64,000 bases of DNA, taken from contig JACQZU010000024.1 in NCBI GenBank assembly GCA_016213735.1, forward strand, positions 142,065-206,064, given 5' to 3'. Numbering within the stretch: the stretch's first letter is position 1; every line of letters starts with the position of its first letter. Both the position numbers and the translations under genes were made by a program. Shown piece by piece: positions 9,645-18,268 of this stretch. This stretch comes from Acidobacteriota bacterium (GTDB taxonomy: Bacteria; Acidobacteriota; Holophagae; Holophagales; Holophagaceae). The notes under the pieces are model-generated. The model did no database searches, was not told the origin of the DNA, and saw only the letters and a program-made list of their open reading frames with translations.

Positions 9645-12100
9645 CGCAGCCCCAGTCCCAGCCGCAGCACGTCCGAGAGGACCCCTGCGGCGGTGACTTC
9701 CGCGCCGGCGCCGTAGCCGCGGATCACCATGGGTCGCGGGCTGTAGTGGGCCGTGAGGACGGAGAGGGCGTTCTCGCCGCCCTGAATCGGGAAGAGGGGA
9801 TGATCAGGCCCCGCCTCCAGCAATCCTGTGCGGGCGCCGTCGGGGCCCACGCTCCCGGCGTAGCGGAGCACCTTGCCCTGGGCCCGGAGGGCCTCCACGC
9901 GTTTCCGGAAGGGCTCGTCCAGCTGGGGCAGCCGCGCCACGAAGGAATCCACGCTGCCGGAGTCGTCGAAGTCGGCGGGCAGCAGGCCCTCCAGCTTCAC
10001 GTCCGAGGGCTCCAGCATCATGCCTGCCTCCCGGGCCAGGATCAGGACCTTTCGGGCCACGTCCGCGCCGCTGAGGTCGTCCCGGGGGTCGGGCTCGGTG
10101 AAACCCTTCTGCATGGCGTCCTTCACCGCATCCGAAAGGAGCACCCCCTCCCCCAGGCGTCCCAGGATGTAGCTCAAGGAGCCCGAAAGGACTCCCTCGA
10201 AGCGCAACAGCCGGTCCCCCGCGGCCATGAGTCCCTTCACCGTGTCGATGACCGGCAGGCCTGCGCCCACGTGGGTCTCGTAGTAGAAGCGGCGGCGGGA
10301 CCGGGCGGACGCCTCCCGGATGGCGCGGTAGAGCGCGAGGCTCCCGGCGTTGGCCTTCTTGTTCGCGCTCACGGCGTGCAGCCCGGCGGCGATGATCCCC
10401 GGGGTGGCCTCGGCGAGCACGGGGCTGGCGCTGCAGTCCACGAAGACCGCCACCTCGGGCCGGCGGACCCCGATGGAGCTTCGCAGCCGCTCCAGGCTGG
10501 AGGGTTCCTCCGAAGCCTGGAGGCGGGCCCTGGCCTCGCCTGGGGCGATGCCGGCCTCCTCCAGCACCATGCGGCGGGAATTGGCCACGCCGCACAGGCG
10601 CAGGTCCAGCCCGGCGGCGGCCAGCTCGGGAATCTGCCGGTCCAGGAGCTCCAGGAGCTTGCTGCCCACCAGGCCCACGCCGAAGAGGTAGAGTTCCAGC
10701 GTCTCCCGCGTGCCGAAGCAGCGGCGGTGGGCGGCCCGCAGGCCCCGGGGTCCGTCCTCCCCGGAGAGCACGAGGGAGATGTTGCGCTCCCCGCTGCCCT
10801 GGGCGATGGCGATGATGTTGCATCCCGCGTCCGCCATGGCGGAGGTGAAGGCCGCGGCCATTCCCACCCGGGTCCGCATGCCGTCGCCCACGGCGCTGAG
10901 GATGCCCAGCCCTGGCCGCAGCTCCACCTTCTCCACCATCCCCGCCGCCAGCTCGGCCCGGAAGGCCTCCTGCAGGGCCTGGGCGGCGCGTTCCCCGTCC
11001 GACTCCTTCACCACGATGCAGATGCTCACCTCGCTGCTGCCCTGGGTGATGAGGACGACGCTGATCTCCTGCCTCGCCAGGGCTCCGAAGGCCCGTGCCG
11101 CCACGCCGGGGACGCCGGGCATGCCGGGCCCCCGCAGGTCCACCAGGGCCAGCCCCGGCAGCCAGCTGAGGCCCCGAACCCCCTGGGGGGGATCTCCCGC
11201 CTTGGCCGTCACCAGGCTGCCCGGCAGCTGGGGCCGGAAACTGTCCCGGATGCTCACGGGGATGCCCTTCTCCCGGGCCGGGGCGATGGTCTTGGGATGA
11301 AGCACCTTCGCGCCGAAGTGGGCCAGCTCCATGGCCTCCTCGAAGCTCAGCTCGGGAAGGGGGAAGGCTTCGGGCACGATGCGGGGGTCGGCGCTGTAGA
11401 TCCCGTCCACGTCGGTCCAGATTTCCAGAAGGGCCGCGTCCAGGGCCGAGGCGGCCAGGGCGGCGCTGAAGTCCGAGCCGCCCCGCCCCAGCAGGACGAC
11501 CTTGCCCGAGGCATCCCCCCCGAAGAAGCCCGGCAGAAGCACCAGCCGGTCTCCCCCGTCCCGAAGGGGCCCGAAGCGCTCGCGGATCCCCTCCAGCTGC
11601 GGGGTGGCCTCCAGGGGGTCCCCCGCGCAGAGGACCAGGTCCCTGGGGTCCAGCAGCCTCGCCGGCAGCCCCCGCTGCCGCAGCAGTTCCGCCAGGAGGG
11701 CGCAGGAGGCCCGTTCCCCGAAGGAGTAGAGCAGGGCCGTCACGCCCGGGCTGCACTCCTGGAGCAGGCTGATCCCCCGCAGCAGCTTGGCCAGGTCGGC
11801 GCCCAGGGCCTCGAGGGCCTCGCCGCAACGCTGTTCCAGGCCCAGGCTCCGGGCCAGCTCCTCGTGGCGGGCCCGGAAGGTCGAAAGGGGACCCTCCGGG
11901 TCCTCTCCCTTCGCCGCGCCCTCCGCAGCCTGCACCAGCAGGTTGGTCACCCCGGCCAGGGCCGAGGCCACCAGACAGACGCGGCCCTCCTTCAGGGCGG
12001 CCTCCGCCAGGTCGGCGATGGTGTTCATGCGCTCCGGGCCGTTGACGGAGGTGCCGCCGAACTTCATGACGCGCCAGGACTGTTTCGCGGAGGGATTCAT
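9641..12100 (-). CDS. thrA: Bifunctional aspartokinase / homoserine dehydrogenase I
   Basis: Fused enzyme catalysing the first and third steps of the aspartate-to-threonine route. The 819-aa length is like that of E. coli ThrA. The N-terminal aspartokinase has KFGGTSVNGPERM at 13-25, LLGRGGSDFSAALAA near 205 and WTDVDGIYSADPR near 230; ACT regulatory repeats follow (about 315-460, GDGMRTRVGMAAAFTSAM). Homoserine dehydrogenase begins near 470 with LFGVGLVGSKLLELL and contains SANKKANAGSLALY near 590 and GVLSGSLSYI near 650. An AGGTG site precedes ATG 12100. Upstream lies a Thr-rich leader peptide and terminator, consistent with attenuation by threonine/isoleucine supply. Confidence 0.96.
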   Translation of the reverse strand: MNPSAKQSWRVMKFGGTSVNGPERMNTIADLAEAALKEGRVCLVASALAGVTNLLVQAAEGAAKGEDPEGPLSTFRARHEELARSLGLEQRCGEALEALGADLAKLLRGISLLQECSPGVTALLYSFGERASCALLAELLRQRGLPARLLDPRDLVLCAGDPLEATPQLEGIRERFGPLRDGGDRLVLLPGFFGGDASGKVVLLGRGGSDFSAALAASALDAALLEIWTDVDGIYSADPRIVPEAFPLPELSFEEAMELAHFGAKVLHPKTIAPAREKGIPVSIRDSFRPQLPGSLVTAKAGDPPQGVRGLSWLPGLALVDLRGPGMPGVPGVAARAFGALARQEISVVLITQGSSEVSICIVVKESDGERAAQALQEAFRAELAAGMVEKVELRPGLGILSAVGDGMRTRVGMAAAFTSAMADAGCNIIAIAQGSGERNISLVLSGEDGPRGLRAAHRRCFGTRETLELYLFGVGLVGSKLLELLDRQIPELAAAGLDLRLCGVANSRRMVLEEAGIAPGEARARLQASEEPSSLERLRSSIGVRRPEVAVFVDCSASPVLAEATPGIIAAGLHAVSANKKANAGSLALYRAIREASARSRRRFYYETHVGAGLPVIDTVKGLMAAGDRLLRFEGVLSGSLSYILGRLGEGVLLSDAVKDAMQKGFTEPDPRDDLSGADVARKVLILAREAGMMLEPSDVKLEGLLPADFDDSGSVDSFVARLPQLDEPFRKRVEALRAQGKVLRYAGSVGPDGARTGLLEAGPDHPLFPIQGGENALSVLTAHYSPRPMVIRGYGAGAEVTAAGVLSDVLRLGLGLR

Positions 12101-12120
12101 GGGAGCACCTGAAATACGAA

Positions 12121-12173
12121 GGCCCCGCGTCTGCGGGGCCGGTCGGGGGAGGAGAGCGTCCTAGACCAGCCCC
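12121..12173 (-). promoter_or_regulatory. Candidate thr attenuator: alternative terminator and antiterminator hairpins
   Basis: On the minus strand the RNA can fold two exclusive ways. Terminator: bases 12140-12133 (GGCCCCGC) pair with 12128-12121 (GCGGGGCC) around AGAC, followed by the T-rich TTCGTATTTC. Antiterminator: 12173-12164 (GGGGCTGGTC) pair with 12144-12135 (GACCGGCCCC), ten pairs including one G-U. Both use 12140-12135. The antiterminator's left arm is exactly the last codons of the leader peptide, so a ribosome reaching the stop would cover it and favour termination. A ribosome stalled at the Thr codons (12196-12188) would leave it free. This is the classical attenuation geometry, 20 bases ahead of thrA. 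Folding energies were not computed, and the T-tract is imperfect. Confidence 0.75.
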
Positions 12174-12265
12174 TGGATCCGAATGCCGGTGGTGGTATTG
12201 CCGGACAGGCCCCTTCCGCGGTGCCCGTGGGCGCCTCCGGCGGGGCAGGGGCAGATCGAACGCAT
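12161..12265 (-). CDS. thrL: thr operon leader peptide (attenuator peptide)
   Basis: A 34-codon frame from ATG 12265 to TAG 12163-12161, preceded by GAAGG seven bases upstream. Its second half reads SGNTTTGIRIQGLV: three consecutive ACC threonine codons, then two isoleucine codons, just before a pair of alternative hairpins and the thrA start. In E. coli, thrL likewise encodes Thr and Ile runs, and both amino acids control the operon through ribosome stalling. The peptide itself is expected to have no other function. The frame stays open upstream to 12877, but that part is antisense to the glycerophosphodiesterase gene and has no support. The lack of other ATGs makes 12265 the natural start. 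Confidence 0.7.
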   Translation of the reverse strand: MRSICPCPAGGAHGHRGRGLSGNTTTGIRIQGLV

Positions 12266-12359
12266 GACTCTACCTTCGCTGAACCGGGGCCCGGGCGTCA
12301 ACCCGGCTGCCCTCGTGGATCTTTCCACCCCTGCTACGCTCGAATCCCGGAGGCGCGCC

Positions 12360-13007
12360 ATGTCCCTGGTCCTCGGCCACCGCGGCCTCTCCTCGCAGCA
12401 CCTGGAGAACAGCATGGAGGCTTTCCGGGCCGCCCTGGCGGCGGGCATGGACGGCTTCGAACTGGACGCCCAGCCCACCGCCGACGGCGTCTGCGTGGTG
12501 ATGCACGACGAGGATTTCCGGCGCACCTGCCGCGGCGCCGGCTCTGTGCGCTCAGCCAGGGCCGGGTCCATGCCCCTGCTGAAGAACGGCGAGTCCATCC
12601 CCCGCCTCGTGGACGCGCTGGAGCTTCCGGCCAGGCTCGTCAACGTCGAGCTGAAGGGAGAGCCCGGGTGGCAGCAGGCCCTTGCGGCGGTGGAAGCCGC
12701 CGACGCCCTGGACCGCGTGCTCTTCAGCAGCTTCGAGCCCAGCGAAGTGCTCCAGCTCTGGAACGCCTGTCCCCGCGTCCGCTGCGGGTTCCTCTGGGAC
12801 CGCGCCGAGGCCCTGGACCTCACCCCCGAGGAACTGGCCGACCTTCCTGCTGCCCTCTGGCTGCACCCTCCACTCAAGGCCGTGATGGCCCGCCCCGCCC
12901 AGTGGGCGCCCTACGCATCCCGCCTCGCCGTGTGGGGCATGACGTCCGCCGCCGAAGCCAAGGCCCTGCCCTTCGAGCCCGCGGTGGTCATCGCCGACGG
13001 TTGGTGA
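12360..13007 (+). CDS. Glycerophosphodiester phosphodiesterase
   Basis: GDPD-family enzyme (TIM barrel) cleaving glycerophosphodiesters to glycerol-3-phosphate and an alcohol. The 215-aa protein opens MSLVLGHRGLSSQHLENSMEAF: HRG and the ENS/T.EAF motif supply catalytic and metal-binding residues. FELDAQPTADGVCVVMHDEDFRRT near 38-60 contains the E.D and H.D metal/catalytic pairs, and LVNVELKG near 95 holds a further Glu. It is cytoplasmic: no signal peptide. ATG 12360 has GGAGG at 12347-12351; longer in-frame starts upstream overlap the thr leader on the other strand and lack homology. Confidence 0.9.
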   Translation: MSLVLGHRGLSSQHLENSMEAFRAALAAGMDGFELDAQPTADGVCVVMHDEDFRRTCRGAGSVRSARAGSMPLLKNGESIPRLVDALELPARLVNVELKGEPGWQQALAAVEAADALDRVLFSSFEPSEVLQLWNACPRVRCGFLWDRAEALDLTPEELADLPAALWLHPPLKAVMARPAQWAPYASRLAVWGMTSAAEAKALPFEPAVVIADGW

Positions 13008-13045
13008 GGCCTCATGCCAAGGGGCGGTCAATTCAAAATAAAGAC

Positions 13046-13137
13046 AATACTCACCGCCAAGGTCCCAAGCACGCCAAGAACTGCATGAGTATTGGATTTC
13101 CTATTCTTGGCGTCTTGGATTCTTGGCGGTGGGTTAT
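13046..13137. repeat. Long imperfect inverted repeat (CCGCCAAG/CTTGGCGG type)
   Basis: The arms 13046-13080 and 13103-13137 are about 35 bases each and nearly complementary: TCACCGCCAAG ... ACGCCAAGAA on the left answers TTCTTGGCGT ... CTTGGCGGTG on the right, with one indel and a few mismatches, around a 22-base centre. It lies between two convergent genes (GDPD and the transporter) and could end transcription from both sides. The internally repeated GCCAAG core looks like a dispersed intergenic element. It has no coding capacity. Confidence 0.7.
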
Positions 13138-13160
13138 TCATCTTTGAACGCCCATTCGTA

Positions 13161-14486
13161 TCATGGGGCCTCCGCGTCCTTCCCCAGCATCCGGCCCGCC
13201 CACTTCCCCAGCCAGGCCCCGCTTCCGAGCCACAGGGCCGAGAGCACAAGGGCCGCGGGCGCGAAACCCGCGCCGAGCCGGGCAAGAAGGGTGGGGATCC
13301 AGGCGCCGGCGATGTCGCCTGTCCGGTACACGAAGGTGTCGATGAAGGGCTTGCTCTTGTACTTCTCGCCGGGACCCAGGGGGATGTACAGCAACTCCCG
13401 CGCCGGGCGGTCCACCGCGTGGTGCAGACCTCGGCGCGCCACCATCACGGCCCCCAGGGTGACGAAGCTCGGCCAGAGAGCCAGGGCCGCAAATCCCCCG
13501 AGCGTGAGAAGGGGCAGGAGGCAGAGCACGATCCCGATGCCGATGCGGCGCAGGATCCTCCCCGTGAAGAGAAGTTGGGTGCCCAGCGTGAGCAGGTTCG
13601 TCCAGAGGTCCAGCCTGGCGAACGCGGCCGTCCGGGCGGCCGTTCCGCTGAAGGTCTTCGCGACGATGCGGCCCTGCTCCAGGTAGAGCAGGGTGGAGGT
13701 GATCGTGAACAGCAGCAGGTAGGCGGCCATGAGGCGGAGGTAGGGCGAGGAGCCCAGCAGGCGCAGGCCCTCGAGGGCGCCCGGACCCGGTTCACGCGCT
13801 TCGCCCGCCCGGTCGCCCAGACCCCGGCGGTCGCAGAGCCCGTGCACGCACCACACCGTGCCCTCCAGGACCAGGGCCGCGAAGAGCAGAAGCACGGGGG
13901 TGCCCGCCTGAAGTTGAAGGGCGCCGAGGTGGATCCCGCTGCTGAGGGCCGCGGCCACCCAGGCCCCCGTGATGGCCCCGGCGCTTCCCCCCAGGGCGAC
14001 GATCCCGAAGAGCCGGCGCCCCTGCTCCTCGGTGAAGAGGTCCGTCATGAAGCCCCAGAAAAGGGAGACCACGAAGAGATTGAAGACACTCAACCAAACG
14101 TAGAAGGTGTAGCCCAGCCAGGGGGAGGGTCTGCCTGACGACAGCACCAGGGCCAGGAAGAACACCACGATGGTTGCGCAAAAGACCCGGGTGGCTCCGG
14201 GGATGAAGCGGCGGCGGGGGAAGCGGGACACCAGGGCCCCGAAGAGCGGGTTCACCGCCAGCATGGCCACCAGGGTGCCGCTCATGAGCCAGGGCAGGTT
14301 GTCGGCTCCACGGGCGATGCCGAAGGTCTCCCGCATGGGGCGCAGGAGGTAGTAGCCCAGCAGGAGGAGGAAGAAATACCCTCCCGAGAGAAGCAGCAGG
14401 GGGCCCTCCCCGGGGCGCACAAGAACGAGGCCCGCGGCCCATCGGGAGACCCGGCCCTCAGGGCGATGCTCGGGATGCTCAGACAT
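13161..14486 (-). CDS. ATP/ADP-carrier-like MFS membrane protein
   Basis: A 441-aa polytopic membrane protein with about 12 hydrophobic segments. The YYLLRPMRETFG motif near residue 47, the WLMSGTLVAM segment near 68 and the loop after TM4 with WGFMTDLFTEEQGRRLFG near 145 are typical of the bacterial branch of the nucleotide-exchange/Npt1-like MFS group that is common in free-living bacteria. Whether these move nucleotides is unknown, so I would not infer ATP import. ATG 14486 was chosen because the 27 residues upstream of it in frame are not membrane-protein-like. No linked partner gene. Confidence 0.75.
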   Translation of the reverse strand: MSEHPEHRPEGRVSRWAAGLVLVRPGEGPLLLLSGGYFFLLLLGYYLLRPMRETFGIARGADNLPWLMSGTLVAMLAVNPLFGALVSRFPRRRFIPGATRVFCATIVVFFLALVLSSGRPSPWLGYTFYVWLSVFNLFVVSLFWGFMTDLFTEEQGRRLFGIVALGGSAGAITGAWVAAALSSGIHLGALQLQAGTPVLLLFAALVLEGTVWCVHGLCDRRGLGDRAGEAREPGPGALEGLRLLGSSPYLRLMAAYLLLFTITSTLLYLEQGRIVAKTFSGTAARTAAFARLDLWTNLLTLGTQLLFTGRILRRIGIGIVLCLLPLLTLGGFAALALWPSFVTLGAVMVARRGLHHAVDRPARELLYIPLGPGEKYKSKPFIDTFVYRTGDIAGAWIPTLLARLGAGFAPAALVLSALWLGSGAWLGKWAGRMLGKDAEAP

Positions 14487-14659
14487 CAGGGGGCGGCTCC
14501 TTGTACCTATATTGCAACACGAGGTATGACCCCCTGGGGGTCCCTTCGAACGATTTCCGCGGGCCACCTCCTACCTGCCATCCTGCCGTGACGCCCCCCG
14601 GACCCTCATCCTTCCTGACCTTGCTCTCTGCCCGGGGACACCCGGACCCCGGAGCCCCC
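14487..14659. other. Divergent intergenic region
   Basis: 173 bases between the transporter (minus) and a small gene (plus). It contains an AT-rich patch at 14501-14516 (TTGTACC TATATTGC) and a 15-base palindrome GACCCCCTGGGGGTC at 14528-14542 that could be an operator. A possible plus-strand promoter is TTGTAC (14501-14506) with TATGAC (14525-14530) at 18-base spacing; this is weak. Confidence 0.35.
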
Positions 14660-14884
14660 ATGTGCCACCCCGCCACCATCGGCCAAGCGACCCTGGCCCC
14701 GGACGGCACGGTCATCCTGGATCTGCGGGCCCAGGGCTCCGGAGCCTTGGGCGATGCCCAGTTCCGCTATCCCCCCGGGCATCCGGAACGGGAAGGGGTC
14801 CTGCGGCACCTTGGGGGGCTTGCCCCCGGGGAGGTCAAACCGGTGCCCCCGTGGGAATTCGGAAGGACCTTCAATCCACCTTGA
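14660..14884 (+). CDS. Small protein of unknown function
   Basis: A 74-aa frame from ATG 14660 with CCGGAG seven bases upstream, ending TGA 14882-14884. The sequence MCHPATIGQATLAPDG then VILDLRAQGSGALGDAQF and LGGLAPGEVKPVPPWEF looks like a compact soluble domain with alternating strand-like segments and no signal or membrane helix. The last 14 bases overlap the end of kdpE on the opposite strand. I do not recognise the family. Codon usage matches neighbours, and the start signal is good, so I lean towards a real gene. Confidence 0.55.
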   Translation: MCHPATIGQATLAPDGTVILDLRAQGSGALGDAQFRYPPGHPEREGVLRHLGGLAPGEVKPVPPWEFGRTFNPP

Positions 14885-15566
14885 GCCGGTAGCCCACACC
14901 GAGTTCCGTGAGCAGGTGCTTCGGCCGGGCGGGGTCGGTTTCCAGTTTGTGACGGAGCTGGGCCATGTAGACGCGAAGGTAGTGGGGCTGGGCCGCGGCC
15001 ACGCCACCCCAGACCTCCCGCAGCAATTGGGGATGGGTCAGCACCTTTCCGGCGTGCCGGGCCATGACGGCCAGGAGCTTGAACTCGTTGGGGGTGAGGT
15101 GGACTGGGGATCCCCCCCGGCGGACCTCCCGGGAGGCTGGATCGATTTCGACGTCACCCCAGCGAAGGGGGGCCTCCTGGTCCGGGCCGGACCCCCGGGC
15201 ATGGCGCAGGGCGACGCGGATCCGTGCCAGGAGTTCGCCGGTGCCGAAAGGCTTGGTGAGGTAGTCGTCCACCCCGAGGTCCAGGGCTTTCACCTTGTCC
15301 TCCTCCCGACCCCGGGCGCTGACCACGATGATGGGAACCTGGCTCCATTCCCGGATCCGGCGTCCCACCTCGAGGCCATCCAGGTCGGGCAGGCCAAGAT
15401 CGAGGAGGATCACGTCCGGGTGGAGGGAGGTGGCCAGGCGCATGCCCTGAGCTCCGTCCACCGCCTCCTCCACCCTGTACCCGTGGGAACCCAGCGCGGT
15501 GCGGAGGAAGCGGCGGAGCTGGGGCTCGTCCTCGACCACGAGCACCAGGGGGGCGGATTCATCCAT
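14871..15566 (-). CDS. kdpE: KdpE response regulator
   Basis: OmpR/PhoB-type regulator of 231 aa. The receiver domain has VVEDEPQLRRFL at 9-20, the phospho-aspartate in DVILLDLGLPDLDGLEVG near 54, and the conserved Lys in DYLTKPFGTGELLARI near 105. The C-terminal winged helix includes HLTPNEFKLLAVMARHAGKVLTHPQLLREVWG, split here only for description. KdpE activates kdpFABC when K+ is limiting or turgor falls. It overlaps the kdpD end by eight bases, as expected for a cognate pair. Confidence 0.95.
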   Translation of the reverse strand: MDESAPLVLVVEDEPQLRRFLRTALGSHGYRVEEAVDGAQGMRLATSLHPDVILLDLGLPDLDGLEVGRRIREWSQVPIIVVSARGREEDKVKALDLGVDDYLTKPFGTGELLARIRVALRHARGSGPDQEAPLRWGDVEIDPASREVRRGGSPVHLTPNEFKLLAVMARHAGKVLTHPQLLREVWGGVAAAQPHYLRVYMAQLRHKLETDPARPKHLLTELGVGYRLKVD

Positions 15567-18252
15567 GATCCACGTCCTCGGAAGGGGGGCCCTCGGGGGG
15601 GCTGGGATGGGGCAGGCCGATGAGGAAGTGGGCCCCGCCCTCCGGCCGGTTCGACGCCGAGATCCACCCCCCGTGGGCCTTCACGAGCCCGCGGCAGATG
15701 GCCAGCCCCAGGCCGGCGCCCGGACGCGCGGTGGGCGCCGACCCCCGGACGAGCTTCTCGAAGATTTTCTCCTCCTCCCCGGGCTGGATTCCGGGCCCCG
15801 AATCCGTGAGGGAGAGCAGCAGGAAGTCTCCCTCCAGCCTGGAGGCCAGCCCAAGGGGACTCCCGGGGGAGCTGTACTTGAGGGCGTTCTCCAGGAGGTT
15901 CACCAGAACCTGCTCGATGAGGATGGGATCCACGGCCACGAGGGTGTCCGTGAGGTCCAGCCGCACGGGCCGATCTCCCAGGGATGCCTCCATGCGCGCC
16001 AGAGCCGATCCGATCACCTCTTCCAGTGGGACCCACTCCTTCTGCACCTTGAGGGTTCCCGATTCCAGGCGGGTGAGGTCCAGAAGGTTGATCACCAGGC
16101 GGTGAAGCCGCTGGGATTCCTCCTGGATGGTGCTGAGGAGGTCGCGCCGGCCCTCGGGGGTCAGGGCCTCCGGAGGGTCCAGGAGGGTGCTCGCGGCTCC
16201 CGTGATGGCCCCGAGAGGTGTCCGCAGGTCGTGGGAGATGCTGCTGAGCAGGACATTGCGCATCTGCTCCCGGTCCACCTCCCGGCGCGCCTGGGCCCGC
16301 TCCTCGGCCAGCCGCGCCCGTTCCAAGGTGAGGGCGGCCTGGCTCGCGAGGGCTTCCAGGAGATGCCGCTGCCCCTGGTCCAGGTCCGGCCTTTCCTTGG
16401 GCAGGAGCAAGCCTAGAACACCCACTGGGCCCTCCGTTCCCAGCAACGGCAGGTAGCTGCCCCGGGCCCCCGGGAGGGTGTCGGTCCCCCGGCCCGCCGG
16501 GGCCTGGTGGTCGAAGGCCCACTGGGCCACGGCCAGTTCCTCTTCGCCCTTCAGGCTTCCCGAGGAATCGGGTGCCAGCTGCCCGGAAGCCTCGGGAAGC
16601 AGCAGGGCCACCGGGCATCCGAAACGCTGGGAGATCCTCTCCCGGGCGGCATCCCGGACCTTGCCGGCCTCGCCCTCCCGGGCCAGGTCCGCACTGAAGT
16701 GGTACAGCTCCTGGGCGTGTTGCTCCCGATCCCGCGCCATCCTGGCCTGGGCCCGGATGCGCTCCGCCATGTCCCCGATGGCGAGGCCCACCCCGAGCAT
16801 GATCGCGAAGGTCCCCACGTGCTTCATGTCCTCCACGGCGAAGGTGTAGTAGGGCGGGACGAAGAGGAAATCCAGGGCGGCCACGGCCATCACCGAAGTG
16901 CCCAGGGCCGTCCAGCGTCCGAAACGGGCCGCCATGACGGCGATGCAGAGCAGGTACAGCATCGTCATGTCGGCGAGGTCCAGGTGGCCCCGGAGCAGGT
17001 GATTGAGCGCCGAGCAGAGGGCGACCGCGGCGGCGGCCATCCCCAGGCCCGCCCAGGAAGGGAGCCCCAGGGCCGGGAGCAGCGTCAGGCGATCCTTTCT
17101 GGAGGTCCCTTCCCCCGCCACCACGTGGATATCAATGTCTCCGCTCCGGTGCACCAGGTCCATCACCAGGGAACTCGAGAAGCGTTCCACCCAGGGTGCC
17201 CTGGAGGGCTTGCCGACCACGATCTTGGTGGCGCGCCGGGCGCGGGCAAAGGCCAGCAGGTCCTCCACCGCGTGGAGCCCCTCGGGAGGGGCATCCACCA
17301 CCTCCGCCCCCAGGCGCTCGGCGAGGCGGAGGGCCTCCTGGACCCGGGCCTCGGCCTCCGCCGAGTGGAGCAGCCCCCGGAACCGTTCGACGTGGACCGC
17401 CATCCAAGGAGCCCCCAGGGCGGCGGCCATTCGGGCGGTGTACCGAACCAGGCGGGTGCCCTCGGGAGAGGCCCCGACCGCCACCAGGATCCGTTCAGCC
17501 GCGGGCCAGGTCTGGTGGATTCCCTCGGCCTCCATGTACCGGCGCATTTCCGCGTCCACGCGTTCCGCGGTCTTCCGGAGGGCCATTTCACGAAGGGCCA
17601 GGAGGTTTCCCTTCCTGAAAAATCGGTCCGCAGCCTGTTTCGCCTGCTCCGGAAGGTAAACCTTCCCGTCCCGGAGGCGCTGCTGCAGGACCTCCACCGG
17701 CAGGTCCACGAGCTCGATCTCGTCGGCCCGTTCCAGGACGGTGTCGGGAACCGTCTCCCGCACAAGAACGCCCGTGATCTTGGCCACGGCGTCGCGATGG
17801 GTCTCGATGTGCTGGATGTTGACGGTGGTGAAGACCTCGATGCCCGCGTCGAGCAGCTCCATCACGTCCTGCCACCGCTTGTCGTGCCGGCCCCCGGGGG
17901 CGTTGGTGTGGGCCAGTTCGTCCACCAGGAGCAGGGCGGGCTTCCGGGCCAGGGCCCCGTCCAGGTCGAACTCCTCCAGGGAGACGCCGCGGTAGGGGAC
18001 CTGTTTGCGGGGCAGGAACTCCATTCCCTCGAGGAGGGCGGCCGTCTCGCTGCGGCCGTGGGTCTCCACCACCCCGGCGACCACCTCGCCTCCCCCGGCC
18101 TGGCGGGCCCTTGCCTCCTGGAGCATGGCGAAGGTCTTCCCGACCCCGGGGGCGGCCCCGAGAAAGACCTTCAGGCGGGCCCGACCCTGCAACCGTTCCG
18201 CGGCCTGCACCTGACGGAGCAGGTGATCGGGATCCGGACGGCGATGCTCCAA
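15559..18252 (-). CDS. kdpD: KdpD sensor histidine kinase
   Basis: Potassium/turgor sensor controlling KdpE. The 897-aa protein has the N-terminal KdpD domain with intact Walker A (GAAPGVGKTFAML near 32) and Walker B-like LLLVDELAHTNAPG, then a USP domain (ILVAVGASPEGTRLV, KIVVGKPSRAPW), four membrane helices (DUF4118, about 400-500), a GAF-like region, HisKA with SSISHDLRTPLGAI, and HATPase_c (NLLENALKYSS, DSGPGIQPGEEEKIFEKLV, GAGLGLAICRGLV). I propose TTG 18252 as start: AGGAGG lies seven bases before it, immediately after the stop of the upstream 61-aa frame. An ATG at 18324 would add 24 non-conserved residues and overlap that frame. Confidence 0.92.
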   Translation of the reverse strand: MEHRRPDPDHLLRQVQAAERLQGRARLKVFLGAAPGVGKTFAMLQEARARQAGGGEVVAGVVETHGRSETAALLEGMEFLPRKQVPYRGVSLEEFDLDGALARKPALLLVDELAHTNAPGGRHDKRWQDVMELLDAGIEVFTTVNIQHIETHRDAVAKITGVLVRETVPDTVLERADEIELVDLPVEVLQQRLRDGKVYLPEQAKQAADRFFRKGNLLALREMALRKTAERVDAEMRRYMEAEGIHQTWPAAERILVAVGASPEGTRLVRYTARMAAALGAPWMAVHVERFRGLLHSAEAEARVQEALRLAERLGAEVVDAPPEGLHAVEDLLAFARARRATKIVVGKPSRAPWVERFSSSLVMDLVHRSGDIDIHVVAGEGTSRKDRLTLLPALGLPSWAGLGMAAAAVALCSALNHLLRGHLDLADMTMLYLLCIAVMAARFGRWTALGTSVMAVAALDFLFVPPYYTFAVEDMKHVGTFAIMLGVGLAIGDMAERIRAQARMARDREQHAQELYHFSADLAREGEAGKVRDAARERISQRFGCPVALLLPEASGQLAPDSSGSLKGEEELAVAQWAFDHQAPAGRGTDTLPGARGSYLPLLGTEGPVGVLGLLLPKERPDLDQGQRHLLEALASQAALTLERARLAEERAQARREVDREQMRNVLLSSISHDLRTPLGAITGAASTLLDPPEALTPEGRRDLLSTIQEESQRLHRLVINLLDLTRLESGTLKVQKEWVPLEEVIGSALARMEASLGDRPVRLDLTDTLVAVDPILIEQVLVNLLENALKYSSPGSPLGLASRLEGDFLLLSLTDSGPGIQPGEEEKIFEKLVRGSAPTARPGAGLGLAICRGLVKAHGGWISASNRPEGGAHFLIGLPHPSPPEGPPSEDVDHG

Positions 18253-18268
18253 GGAAAGGACCTCCTGT

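Noticed and set aside
12266..12877. Upstream continuation of the thrL frame as a larger minus-strand gene
   Set aside because: It is antisense to the glycerophosphodiesterase gene and has no start signal or motif; only the last 35 codons have regulatory context.
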